Shown piece after piece: positions 32,501 to 40,657 of a stretch of 64,000 nucleotides of DNA. The notes under the pieces are model-generated. The model had not been told where the DNA came from. It made no database searches and saw nothing but the letters and a program-made list of their open reading frames with translations. The number at the start of each line of letters is the position of its first letter. Position 1 is the first letter of the stretch. The position numbers were made by a program, and so were the translations under genes. Source of the DNA: Blastomussa wellsi (lineage: Eukaryota; Cnidaria; Anthozoa; Scleractinia; Plerogyridae); NCBI GenBank assembly GCA_947652115.1, contig OX393568.1, forward strand, positions 13,240,242 through 13,304,241, read 5' to 3'.

Positions 32501-34753
32501 ACAAGCAGCGTGTTTGATCCACTTGGACTTGCTGCCCCTTACGTGATTAAGGCAAAGCTGATCATACAAGAACTGTGGAGGCGTCAGATCGACTGGGATG
32601 AAGAGCTGCCTGACGGCATTCTCCAGAGCTGGCAAAGTTGGAAAGATGGTTTAAAGACGCCTCGCATTATCGCAGTGCCCAGATGGTATGGTTTTCATCG
32701 TGAAGAATCCCAGGACGTGCAACTTCACGTGTTTTGCGACGCTTCGGAAGTTGCTTATGGAGCAGTTGCTTATTTCCGATCAGTCACTGATGGGCGTGTC
32801 AACGTGAGCTTTATCATGAGCAAGACAAGGCTAGCGCCAATCAAGACCTTGACCATACCACGTCTAGAGCTGCAGGCTGCAGTTGTGGCTATTAGGCTGA
32901 AGTCCAAGATATTAGAAGAAATCGACTTCGAAGTTGACCAAACGCATCTGTGGAGTGACTCCAAGATCGTGTTACATTACATTAACAACACCCAAAGAAG
33001 ATTTAGCGTGTACGTATCACACAGAGTTGCTGAAATTGTTTCTAACTGTGACACTAAAGAGTGGCACCATACCCAAGGTGTGAAGAATGTGGCAGACGAC
33101 TGCACAAGAGGGATTGAAATTGACGACTTAACCCCGGAGTGTCGATGGATTAGTGGTCCTGAGTTTCTGATGTTGCCTGCAGAGCAATGGCCGTGTAGTA
33201 AAGAGGTCCCAGAAGTTGATGAAAGTGAGCTAGAAGTTAAGGCGTCAGTCCTCGCAACCTCGACCACCCCGCTGATGAATCTAGTGCAATGGGAGAAGTA
33301 CTCATCTTGGAAAAGGCTGGTACGATTGTATGCCTGGTGGATGAGGTACAAATTCAAACTAAGATGTAAAGCAAAGAAGCAAAGTTCACCTCCCGAGCGA
33401 CAGGCCAAGGTGCTGAGCGCCGATGAGCTAGCAGAGGCCTCCCTTGCCTTGTGCAAGCAAGCCCAGATTGAATCATTCAAGGAAGACTATGAGGATCTCC
33501 AGGCCAACCGAGTGCTCCCTCGAAACAGTTCACTGCTTCCACTGCAGCCAGTTCTTGTGAACGGAGTTATCAGAGTTGGAGGTCGACTAAACAAGGCTCC
33601 AGTTCCTTTCGAGGCGAAGCACCAAGTGATCCTTCCACCAACACATCGTATATCAAGACTCCTGGTTCAAGACTTTCACGAGAAACATTTTCACGTTGGC
33701 AGAGAACACACACTGGCCCTTGTGCGTCAGCAGTTTTGGATCCCGCGAGGAAAATCATTTACTAGGAAGATCGTCAATGATTGCCTACACTGTAAGAGAA
33801 GACGAGCCAAACCTAACGTGCCTATGATGGCGTCCTTGCCTAAAGAGCGATTTGCGCTTTGTGAACCTCCATTCACAAACACTGGTGTGGACTATTTCGG
33901 TCCTATGAATGTTAAGAGAGGAAGAGTTACTGAGAAAAGATGGGGTTGTCTCTTTACATGCCTCACCACTCGTGCGATTCACCTAGAACTAGCCGGCGAC
34001 TTGAGCACTGATTCATTCAGAAGATTTCAAGGAAGAAAGGGAACAACTAAGACAATGCGTTCAGACAATGGAACCAATTTCGTCAGAGCTAACCGAGAGC
34101 TGAAGGAAGCTTTAAAGACGTTGAACCAAGAACGAATCACCAACGAGCTGGCCCACAAAGGCATCTCCTGGTACTTTAACCCGCCATCGTCCCCGCATAT
34201 GGGAGGAATCTTTGAGTCAATGGTAAAGCAAGTGAAAAGAGCAATGAAGACCGTAGTTAATGATCAAGTCCTACCCGAGGAGACACTACATACAGTCCTT
34301 ATCGAGACAGAGGCTATACTCAATAGTAGACCACTTACTTCGGTCAGCGATGACCTGAACGATTACGAAGCACTGACGCCAAACCACTTTCTAATTGGAA
34401 GAGCGTCACCTAACAGCCCACCCGGTCAATTTGAGGAGCGCGAAGTTAATAGTCGCAAGAGATGGAGAATGGCCCAGGCTCTAACTGACATGCTATGGCG
34501 ACGGTGGCGTAAAGAGTACCTACCAAGCCTGTCTGCCCGTTCGAAGTGGAATAAAGAGCAACGGAATTTGCAAGAGGGCGACCTGATCCTCTTGCAGACT
34601 GATGATGCCCCGCGTTCGCATTGGCCCCTTGGGCGGATTCTTAAGACTTTCCCAGGAAATGACGGTAGAGTGCGCACAGCGGAAGTGAAGACTCCAAATG
34701 GAACCTTGATGCGTCCTGCTGCCAAGTTGTGCTTACTGGAAGAGTCTTCTTAA
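29498..34753 (+). CDS. BEL/Pao gag-pol polyprotein (C-terminal gag, PR, RT, RNase H, IN)
   Basis: A single open frame of about 1,750 codons. Counting from 29741: BEL-type gag domain (LELFKFTGKPIEWPKFIERF, ~10-150), zinc knuckles (CFNCLKANHRAQEC and CLKEHCGRQHH, ~287-320), aspartic protease (VLDPGSDSTLI, ~405), RT with YMDD (~820), RNase H (VFCDASEVAYGAVAYF, ~997), H2C2 zinc domain (~1310-1350), rve integrase with VDYFGP, RSDNGTNF and GGIFESMVKQVK, and a C-terminal domain ending RPAAKLCLLE. All catalytic motifs look intact. There is no ATG at the start, as expected for a frame fused to gag. It reads toward a G-rich polypurine tract. Confidence 0.93.
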   Translation, partial: VKFPSPLSHSQPYTISEWGPGAQSTSTRYFSGVNLTPRHRSAQAFTVQEPVDAFIDRLRDGQETVLQTSFNSSQTDPSIALLRAQEQQRLPPLELFKFTGKPIEWPKFIERFRDQIHNKGTLTDSDRMAYLFQNLDGEAKKAVESLGVTGHSYPSALKTLKRLFGNPNSVASAYLKSMLNSPYVPPNDRQALRDYYYQVKACTTWCVKMGQSAILQAPEYLSRATMRLPMSLRGRWYEHIHGRSDSATLVEFEKWLHKRVDTLFNPFEDFICEEWNKRQRLTRPKSNLQLHPFATITEHPSEDQPNNSSRFNPDPGQVRFSKKEGGNKVQSTENKCAVCSDKHRVAFCPGFRAKPLQERRKIAWDRQLCFNCLKANHRAQECPSTKRCLKEHCGRQHHTLLHEDRRAETRTDSLANAQSSNIQPPAPLQRDAQHLEPRATTLPVVPSDAQRSINQVCVQPLRKVLLQILPVQIHSKKGLVINTYAVLDPGSDSTLIRKDLADHLQLDGETHQLGLNTVGSDVKTQNLSRVSFSLSSNDHPQPVLVRGAWVIDKLNIPSIKVSKERAIQRWSHLSGVDLPELEGCDVMLLIGSDTAHLLIHLEVRQGRWDEPIAIKTPLGWTLFGNVDNGHCDRISANFLATDEGTSLQHQIERFWEIDSYATSQTPSESTMSAEDKRALAILQSGTVKEESHYKTPLLWDREPNLPNNRSMAVSRLHSTEKKLSKDPELAEKYQGVINDYVSKGHAKKLTPEEAKITTPKTWYLPHHAVLNPNKPGKVRVVFDAASKFDGVSLNNKLLTGPDLLNNLVGILIRFRSGKIGIMSDVEQMFHQVGVREEDRDSLRFLWRDLDETRRPDEYQMTVHVFGAVDSPCCANYALQRTAHDQQGKFSEDAIHAVKRNFYMDDLLTSKPNSDEATNLVKQLIEILATGGFRLTKWMSNSREVLMAIPSSEVACNTVDLDRNELPQERALGVKWCAEQDLLYLRSVKSGFPNTKRGILSVTSSVFDPLGLAAPYVIKAKLIIQELWRRQIDWDEELPDGILQSWQSWKDGLKTPRIIAVPRWYGFHREESQDVQLHVFCDASEVAYGAVAYFRSVTDGRVNVSFIMSKTRLAPIKTLTIPRLELQAAVVAIRLKSKILEEIDFEVDQTHLWSDSKIVLHYINNTQRRFSVYVSHRVAEIVSNCDTKEWHHTQGVKNVADDCTRGIEIDDLTPECRWISGPEFLMLPAEQWPCSKEVPEVDESELEVKASVLATSTTPLMNLVQWEKYSSWKRLVRLYAWWMRYKFKLRCKAKKQSSPPERQAKVLSADELAEASLALCKQAQIESFKEDYEDLQANRVLPRNSSLLPLQPVLVNGVIRVGGRLNKAPVPFEAKHQVILPPTHRISRLLVQDFHEKHFHVGREHTLALVRQQFWIPRGKSFTRKIVNDCLHCKRRRAKPNVPMMASLPKERFALCEPPFTNTGVDYFGPMNVKRGRVTEKRWGCLFTCLTTRAIHLELAGDLSTDSFRRFQGRKGTTKTMRSDNGTNFVRANRELKEALKTLNQERITNELAHKGISWYFNPPSSPHMGGIFESMVKQVKRAMKTVVNDQVLPEETLHTVLIETEAILNSRPLTSVSDDLNDYEALTPNHFLIGRASPNSPPGQFEEREVNSRKRWRMAQALTDMLWRRWRKEYLPSLSARSKWNKEQRNLQEGDLILLQTDDAPRSHWPLGRILKTFPGNDGRVRTAEVKTPNGTLMRPAAKLCLLEESS

Positions 34754-34884
34754 TTAATGAACAATGCTATACCACCAAGAATGTGGACACTAAGAACAAT
34801 AGTTATTGTCGCTTAGATCTGTTTATTGTTGTTGTTGTACCTTTAGAAATACTCGCAAGTTGTCGTTCGTTGTTGTAAACTCAC

Positions 34885-34907
34885 TGGGGGGGGGGGGAGG
34901 TGGAGGA
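34885..34907 (+). promoter_or_regulatory. Polypurine tract of the BEL element
   Basis: A run of twelve G residues followed by aggtggagga sits directly before the 3' LTR. Confidence 0.85.
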
Positions 34908-35052
34908 TGGAGCGGCCGATGACGTAATCGACTCGCCCCAGTTCCCGGCCATGTTTCCCATAGACTCTTGCGAGCGAGTTTTTGTAACCACGCGGTCGAT
35001 CGAAGGAAAATAAACATGTCGAGTTTTTATGAGTTCTTATTTGGTCTTACCA
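34908..35052 (+). repeat. 3' LTR of the BEL/Pao element
   Basis: 145 bp, followed by TSD cccct and then the continuation of the Gypsy-1 RT gene. Confidence 0.93.
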
Positions 35053-35966
35053 CCCCTTGTCGCTGTAGATGTGCGCATATGTCTAGACATGAGGCAGGCC
35101 AATCGAGCAATACTGAGAGAGAAGCACCCTTGCGTACTATTGAAGAGACTCTGCAAGAAATGTCAGGGGCAAAAGTATTCTCCAAGCTAGATTTGAACAT
35201 GGCATTTCACCAAATAGAACTTGCTTCAGCGTCAAGAGACATTACCACTTTTGCAGGCCCTAATGGTCTTTACCGCTACAAGCGTCTCTTATTTGGTGTA
35301 AATATGGCCACTGAGAAATTTCAACATATCATCTGGCAGATCCTCAAAGATTGCCCTGGAACACACAATATTCATGATGATATCCGTGTAGTTGACACTT
35401 CAGAAGAAGAGCATGATGAAAGGCTGAATCAAGTGATGGAGAAATTAGAAGACAGTGGTTTGACATTGAACTATGACAAGTACCAGATAGGTGTGCGTAG
35501 CATGGAGTACCTTGGAAACGTGTTAACTGACAAAGGATTGCAAGTATCTGGTGACAAAGTTGAAGCCATTGTACAGGCACCGAGACCAAAGGACCAGTCA
35601 GAGCTGCGAAGCTTCCTTGGTTTGGTGCAATATTGTTCAAGGTTCATCCCAAGCTTTGCGATCATTGCCAGCCCGCTATGGGATCTGACCAAAACAGGTG
35701 CTAAATGGAAATGGGGCACTGCTGAAGAAAATGCCTTCCAAGCAGTTAAAAGGCAACTGCCACAGGCACCAGTCATGGCATTCTTCAAACAAGGAGCAGA
35801 GACCCATGTCATCACAGATGCCTCTCCAGTGGGTGTTGGAGCTGTCTTGGAACAAAAGCAGGAAGATGGCCAGTACAGACCTATACACTATGCGAGTCGT
35901 AAGCTAACTCCACCAGAAAGCAGATATTCTCAGTTTGAGAGGGAAGCCCTGGCAGTCGAGCTGTGA
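35053..35966 (+). pseudogene. Gypsy-1 RT/RNase H after the BEL insertion
   Basis: Immediately after the TSD the RT resumes (PLVAVDVRICLDMRQANRA) and then, one frame over, LRTIEETLQEMSGAKVFSKL. The catalytic YxDD position is altered to IHDDI. RNase H is seen as VITDASPVGVGAVL and PPESRYSQFEREALAVEL, where the frame ends. Downstream bases to about 36,340 continue RNase H and the linker with many frame changes. Non-functional. Confidence 0.85.
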
Positions 35967-36353
35967 AAAATTCTTCCTGTACATCCATGGAAACGATTTT
36001 GAAATTTGCACTGACCGTAAGCCACTGATCACTGTGCTTGGTCCACATTCAAAACCACCTTTAGCCAGAATTGAAAGATGGATGTTATCATGCAACAGTT
36101 GAAGTATAACATCAGACACATCTCTGGCAGAGAAAACGCTGCTGATGCCTTGAGCAGCCATCAAACAGACAGAAGAATATGCACGCACCATAGTTGCTGA
36201 TGCCATACCTGCAGCAGTAGCACCTCGCCAAGTTCAGAGAGAGAATCAGAGCGAGATCCTACCCTGCAACTGGTTCGCCATGCCATTGCCTCTGGTGATT
36301 GGTCGAAACTCCAGGGAACAACGTAAAAAGCTGTTAAAGATGAGCTCTGGATA

Positions 36354-37679
36354 ATGGGACAGCTGGTCATGAGGGAAAACAAGGTTGTCATGCCAGAGAA
36401 GTTGTGGAATCAGACCATTCAACTTGCTCATGAGGGTCACCAAGGAATGGTACGAACAAAATCTCGATTAAGAGAGAAGGTGTGGTGGCCAGATCTTGAC
36501 AAACAGGTTGAAAAGTTAATCAGAGCCTGCTATCCATGCCAACTGGTTGGACCCAGACCAAAGCCAGAACCGATAAGGTCAACTCCACTACCTCAACGCC
36601 CTTGGAGTAAAATTGATGTGGACTTACTAGAGATTCCAAAGAAAGGACACTTGCTTGTTGTAGTTGATTATTACTCAAAATGGCCAGAAATAACTTTTCT
36701 GACCAAGACTGATGCAGGAAATGTTATCAAATGTTTAGAGAGCATGTTTCGCACTCATGGTTTGCCTGAAACCCTCAGAAGTGATAATGGCCAACCGTTT
36801 GCTTCACGAGAATTTGAAGGATTCTTTGAGTACTTGGCTATCGATCACAAGAAAGGCATCCCGTATTGACCCCAAAGCGATGGCGAAGTAGAGAGGTTCA
36901 GCAAAACCCTCCTGAAGGTAATCAGAATAGCACAACTACAAGGCAAGAATTGGAAAAGAGAAGTACAAGACTTTCTTTTCCAGTATTGCAGCACTCCCCA
37001 TACTGTCACTTCGTTGTCTCCAGCTGAGCTTCTTATGGGAAGGAAGCTGAGGGATAAGTTGCCACGGGTTCAACCGCCTCGTGGTAAGGCTACTGAGGCA
37101 GAGTGGCAAATTCTTCTCAGGGAAAGGTATGCACGCATAAAGCTAAGAGAGAAAAAGTAAGCTGACCTGAAGAGACACGCTGCGCCAAGTAAAGTAGCAG
37201 AGGGCGACCTGATCCTACTACGTCAGAACCGAGAAGATACGTTGTCACCAACATTCGAGCCTGGGCCATATCGAGTCCTGGAGAAGAATGGAAATGCAGT
37301 TGTCATCGAGAATTCTGCTGGACAGAGCAAGATGAGGAATGCTGGACATGTGAAGAAATTAGTAGACCCAGGAACTGTCAGTGGCACTTCAGAAACTGAG
37401 CTGCATGCTCCATCTGTAACAACCGACACACCCAAGGAAGGAGTTATTTTTGAACAGGATCCAGTCGGTGGAATTCAACAAAATTCCCGAACAAAATTCA
37501 ACAAAAATTCAACAAAATTCAACCAAAATTCAACAAAATTCAACAAAATTCCTCTTCCACTGAGTCCAGCTCAAGAAGGGCCAAAGAATCGCCCTGTCAG
37601 GAAAAGAGAAACCCCGAAGTGGATGAAAGACTTTTTGCCAATAGTGACTGAACTCTTAAGACTGTTTGTCATGTATTAG
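36354..37679 (+). pseudogene. Gypsy-1 integrase and C-terminal pol
   Basis: An open block (36354-36869) gives the H2C2 domain (HEGHQGMVRTKSRL ... CYPCQ) and the integrase core (IDVDLLEI, SDNGQPF). A stop follows just before the segment with the catalytic Glu (PQSDGEVERFSKTLLK), which is still readable in the same frame. Another stop falls near 37,158. The tail block (37242-37679) includes FNKNSTKF-type short repeats encoded by a caaaattcaa tandem at 37,480-37,550. It ends 101 bp before the 3' LTR. Confidence 0.85.
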
Positions 37680-38187
37680 TTGTTTACATTTCATTTAATC
37701 GTTCTAAAGACTTTGAACTGAAAGAGCTAAGATTAGTTCATTTAAAGTTTATGGAAATCTTTATTAAGTTGTAGAGGGATGTAGCATATGTCCATATTTG
37801 CTATTTCCTTATTTGGAAATGAACATGTGCTTGTAGAAGGGAAGCCATCTTGAATGTAGGATTAAAGTCGTTGGGTTGTTAAAAACGTGTCTCTGATTGA
37901 TCCGCATACGCTACATTAGGGACGAAAATTTCGCCGTAGCAGAAAAAATCTTGATTTTTCAAAAACAGGGTTCGCAAAGGATTGCCGAAAAGTACGCAAA
38001 GGATTGCTAAAACTTCACTGGGGGTCGAATAGACACTCGAAGGATTCTGGGAGCGGAATCTCTAAGGATTCTGGGAGCGAAGACGAGGTTCTGGAGTGGA
38101 AAGGTAAGAGCTGTTTTTAAGTTTATTTATTTCACATCGAAGTCCATCCGATCTCGAATTAAAATTGCGGAAAATCGTATTGCTCAT
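37644..38187 (+). repeat. Segment duplicated at 45236-45779 (copy 1)
   Basis: About 544 bp covering the last codons of Gypsy-1 pol, its 3' LTR, the TSD and some 267 bp of flanking DNA. Nearly identical to 45236-45779, with only a few substitutions seen. Confidence 0.92.
37780..37915 (+). repeat. 3' LTR of Gypsy-1
   Basis: 136 bp, followed by TSD ttagg. Confidence 0.9.
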
Positions 38188-38699
38188 TGATATCTTAAGT
38201 TTATTTGTTGAAAAATCGCATCGAAGTCCATCCGATCTAGAGTTAAAACTGTGGAAACTCGCATTGCTCATCGATGTCTTTGACCGAAAGACACCTTCAC
38301 ACTTGGATTTGTCGGACACAAATCAAACCTAACTGGGCGCGCGAAAGACCGCACCACAATCCAAAAATTTATTCAGTGATTGAGAAAAGGACAAAAACTG
38401 GTTTAGTGAAACTGGCATATTTTCAGAGTTCTAGAGGTGTAAAGGTCGCTTCGAAAAGTCCTGTTTTGTGTAGCGTGTCTCGTGAAAAGAAGTTTATGTC
38501 ACGTTTTGAATTGTTATTCATACGCTAATACCTCAGTTGAAACCTAAGCTTAATAATGCTGAAACGAAAAAGCCATTTCATGAATTTATCTTTAAGCATT
38601 CCTCGAACTTTTTCTTGTGCCTTGGATAGTTTTTTAGAAATAGCATCGTGTTTGTTCTTGCCACATTTATCAATCCTGACCATTTACCTCTCAGTACAA
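38188..38699. other. Unassigned intron DNA
   Basis: Contains a second, diverged copy of a ~60-bp motif (cgcatcgaagtccatccgat, 38,217 and 38,137) in tandem. No gene is supportable. Confidence 0.45.
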
Positions 38700-38738
38700 T
38701 ATACCGTTCATTAACGTATCGAAGCGTGCGAAATTGTG

Positions 38739-39222
38739 AAATGAGAATCTTCAAGAGCTGCGTGATCTCTATTCTCCTGTACGGCGCCGAGATGTGGAGG
38801 GTTACGTCAACAGACATGGAGCGCCTGGATGTTTTCCATCGAAAATGCCTAAGAAGAATCCTTGGCATATTTTGGCCGTGCACCATCTCTAATCATGAGC
38901 TCTATGAAAGAACTGGAGAGGGTCCCATCTCGGAAACTTTGAAAGTCAGACGATGGAGGTGGATCGGTCACGTTTTAAGGAGAGAGAAAGATAACAACTG
39001 TAGAGTCGCGCTCACATGGACCCCTGAAGGCAGGAGAAAACGTGGCAGACCAAAGATCACATGGAGGAGAACTATTGAGGCCGAACGGAAAGATCTCGGA
39101 TGGACAAACTGGACCGGGGTTGAGCAGAAAGCGCTGGACCGTGACGAGTGGCGTGTGTTGACGCGTGGCCTTATGCTCCACTCAAGGAACAAAGAGGATG
39201 AATGAATGAATGAATGAATGTA
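38739..39222 (+). mobile_element. 5'-truncated LINE with (GAAT)n tail
   Basis: It carries only the C-terminal end of a LINE ORF2 and ends in a gaat repeat (about 39,197-39,221), the mark of 3'-primed insertion. The flanks 38700-38738 and 39241-39279 are 39-bp direct repeats with about seven differences, probably an old, long target duplication. Confidence 0.75.
38741..39205 (+). pseudogene. LINE ORF2 C-terminal fragment
   Basis: Reads MRIFKSCVISILLYGAEMWR, then FHRKCLRRILGIFWP, VRRWRWIGHVLRRE, ALTWTPEGRRKRGRPKITWR and RDEWRVLTRGLM. This order is typical of the region downstream of the reverse transcriptase in a widespread invertebrate non-LTR family and matches the better-preserved copy at 62,211-63,848. 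The polymerase itself is missing because of 5' truncation. Confidence 0.85.
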
Positions 39223-39360
39223 TGGGAAAGGGATGTGAGGTATACCATTCATTAGCGTATCAAAGCGCACGACATTCTGATTAATTATAAAGGAAGGGAT
39301 TTGTTTGAAAATACAATCTTTGTTTTTAAAATTTTGCGTGATTTTTATTTGCTTGACAAA

Positions 39361-39488
39361 AATGGCGGATTACCGATAGTTTTCTTCTATTGTGATGAAC
39401 AATAGTGCATTTCCCTAAACAATAGTCTATTGTCTTTCTCAGCTCCTGATTGGTTGAGTCCTAAACCGCTGCCCCTTACTACTTAAAC
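39361..39488 (+). repeat. Solo copy of the 52,781/54,953 terminal sequence
   Basis: The sequence ttccctaaacaatagtctattgtctttctcagctcctgattggtt and flanks match the inverted termini at 52,781-52,905 (opposite strand) and 54,884-54,953. It is isolated here, without its partner. Confidence 0.75.
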
Positions 39489-39598
39489 TGTCCTAATTTA
39501 GAAGAAAACGACAGTTTTGTTTCAACTATTCAAATCCAAGAGGAAACATCATGTGATACAGATTAGCCAATCAGCAAAAAGCAAAGCGTCAGCGGACA

Positions 39599-39955
39599 AT
39601 GGCGGAGTTTCAGGGAGATCTGCAGGATTTTTCCACTTCTTGTGATCTTTTAGAAATAGATGAGAGATTCCTTACATTGTCAAAAAGTACAGAGTTGGAT
39701 GAATGTATTTTGTGCAGCATAGCGAAACAAGCTATTAAATTGCAAGATATCCCTCACCATGAGCCGGATGCAGTTCATTGTCGTTTTAGTTTACTGAAGT
39801 ATGAAAAAGAAGACGGCGATGGCGATAGTGGAAAGAACATGAAATGTCAGATGCAAGAAGTTATAAAGCTTGTTTGGATGCTTTCTTTACGACTGTCATC
39901 GATCGATGCAGCCGTTTCTCCCTGCAGCAAGCTGAAGGTGAATTCAGGTGAATGA
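39599..39955 (+). CDS. Unrecognised 118-codon ORF
   Basis: Starts ATGGCGGAG with a good initiation context and reads an acidic, helical protein (MAEFQGDLQDFSTSCDLLEI, later YEKEDGDGDSGKNMKCQMQE). The last codons overlap gtgaat-type donor-like sequences near 39,937, so this may be a first exon. It lies on the strand opposite to SLC6, inside its giant intron. I recognise no family. A nested host gene or a transposon protein are both possible. Confidence 0.35.
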   Translation: MAEFQGDLQDFSTSCDLLEIDERFLTLSKSTELDECILCSIAKQAIKLQDIPHHEPDAVHCRFSLLKYEKEDGDGDSGKNMKCQMQEVIKLVWMLSLRLSSIDAAVSPCSKLKVNSGE

Positions 39956-39959
39956 AGTT

Positions 39960-40332
39960 GGTTGGTTTGAGTGAGTTGCTAATGCACATCCTATGTTATA
40001 CTTACTATTACAGTAGGCTCTTCCCGTTCTGGACATAATTTAATTGTTTATGTGGCCATTTTACCTAAAGCAAAGATGCATCTTGCCAGTATTTCAGTCC
40101 ACCTTTCTTTGCAGATAACAGTTTTGCTGACAATGCTGGATTGCTTGACTACTGTAGCTATATAATTAATAAGTAAGGCAACTATGTGTATTTGGAAATA
40201 ATTACATTAAACATTTACTCTGACAGCCAAATTGAATTTGGCCGTCAGACTCAATTATTTCCAAGTTGGACAGCATGTAGTCCTATTACTATGACCTACT
40301 ATCATTACTGGTACATATACTAAATTAAACTA
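39960..40332. other. Unassigned intron DNA
   Basis: AT-rich, no supported feature. Confidence 0.45.
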
Positions 40333-40366
40333 AATAGACTGCAAAAACCGTGTACGAAGATCCTGC
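40333..40366 (+). repeat. Left part of 258-bp repeat, copy A (split by Copia)
   Basis: Continues at 45012-45236 after removal of the Copia element and one TSD. Copy B is at 49785-50042. Confidence 0.85.
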
Positions 40367-40527
40367 TGTTGGAGTCAGTTCTGCTGTCATGATGGGGTGA
40401 GATTTTAAGGATTACACGAACACATTCAGAGCACATGAGTCAGTTACGTTAGACCCGAAGGAAGAAGATCCGGGAACCTTTATTACAATCACTTTGTACT
40501 ACATATATGAGGTCACATTCTGTAACA
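40367..40527 (-). repeat. 3' LTR of Copia (element orientation)
   Basis: 161 bp. In element orientation it is preceded by a purine tract (aagtggggg). Confidence 0.94.
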
Positions 40528-40657
40528 CCCCCACTTGATCTCATATTAACTAGGACTTTACCATGTTAACATAATTATCTTATTAAATGTAAACCATAAC
40601 AACATTATGCACGATTATGAACAGGAACAAAAGTTTTGTAAACTAAAACCATGCATT

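Larger units (their letters stand above)
28216..35052 (+). mobile_element. BEL/Pao LTR retrotransposon
   Basis: A 6,837-bp element with 145-bp LTRs (28216-28360, 34908-35052; TGGAG...TACCA) differing at one position by eye, and the 5-bp TSD cccct (28211-28215 and 35053-35057). It sits inside the RT gene of Gypsy-1. Domain order gag, protease, RT, RNase H, integrase, then a C-terminal domain, as in BEL/Pao. pol is a single uninterrupted frame, while the gag part has an in-frame TAA and a frame change. Confidence 0.95.
26819..37915 (+). mobile_element. Ty3/gypsy element (Gypsy-1), split by a BEL/Pao insertion
   Basis: LTRs of 136 bp (26819-26954 and 37780-37915) start TGTAG and end CTACA. The 5-bp TSD ttagg lies at 26814-26818 and 37916-37920. 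The element's own sequence is about 4.26 kb; the remaining 6.84 kb is a BEL/Pao element placed in the RT region. Order gag, protease, RT, RNase H, integrase. It is strongly decayed: internal gag deletion, frameshifts and stops. LTRs differ at several positions, so this insertion is older than the other complete elements. Confidence 0.92.
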
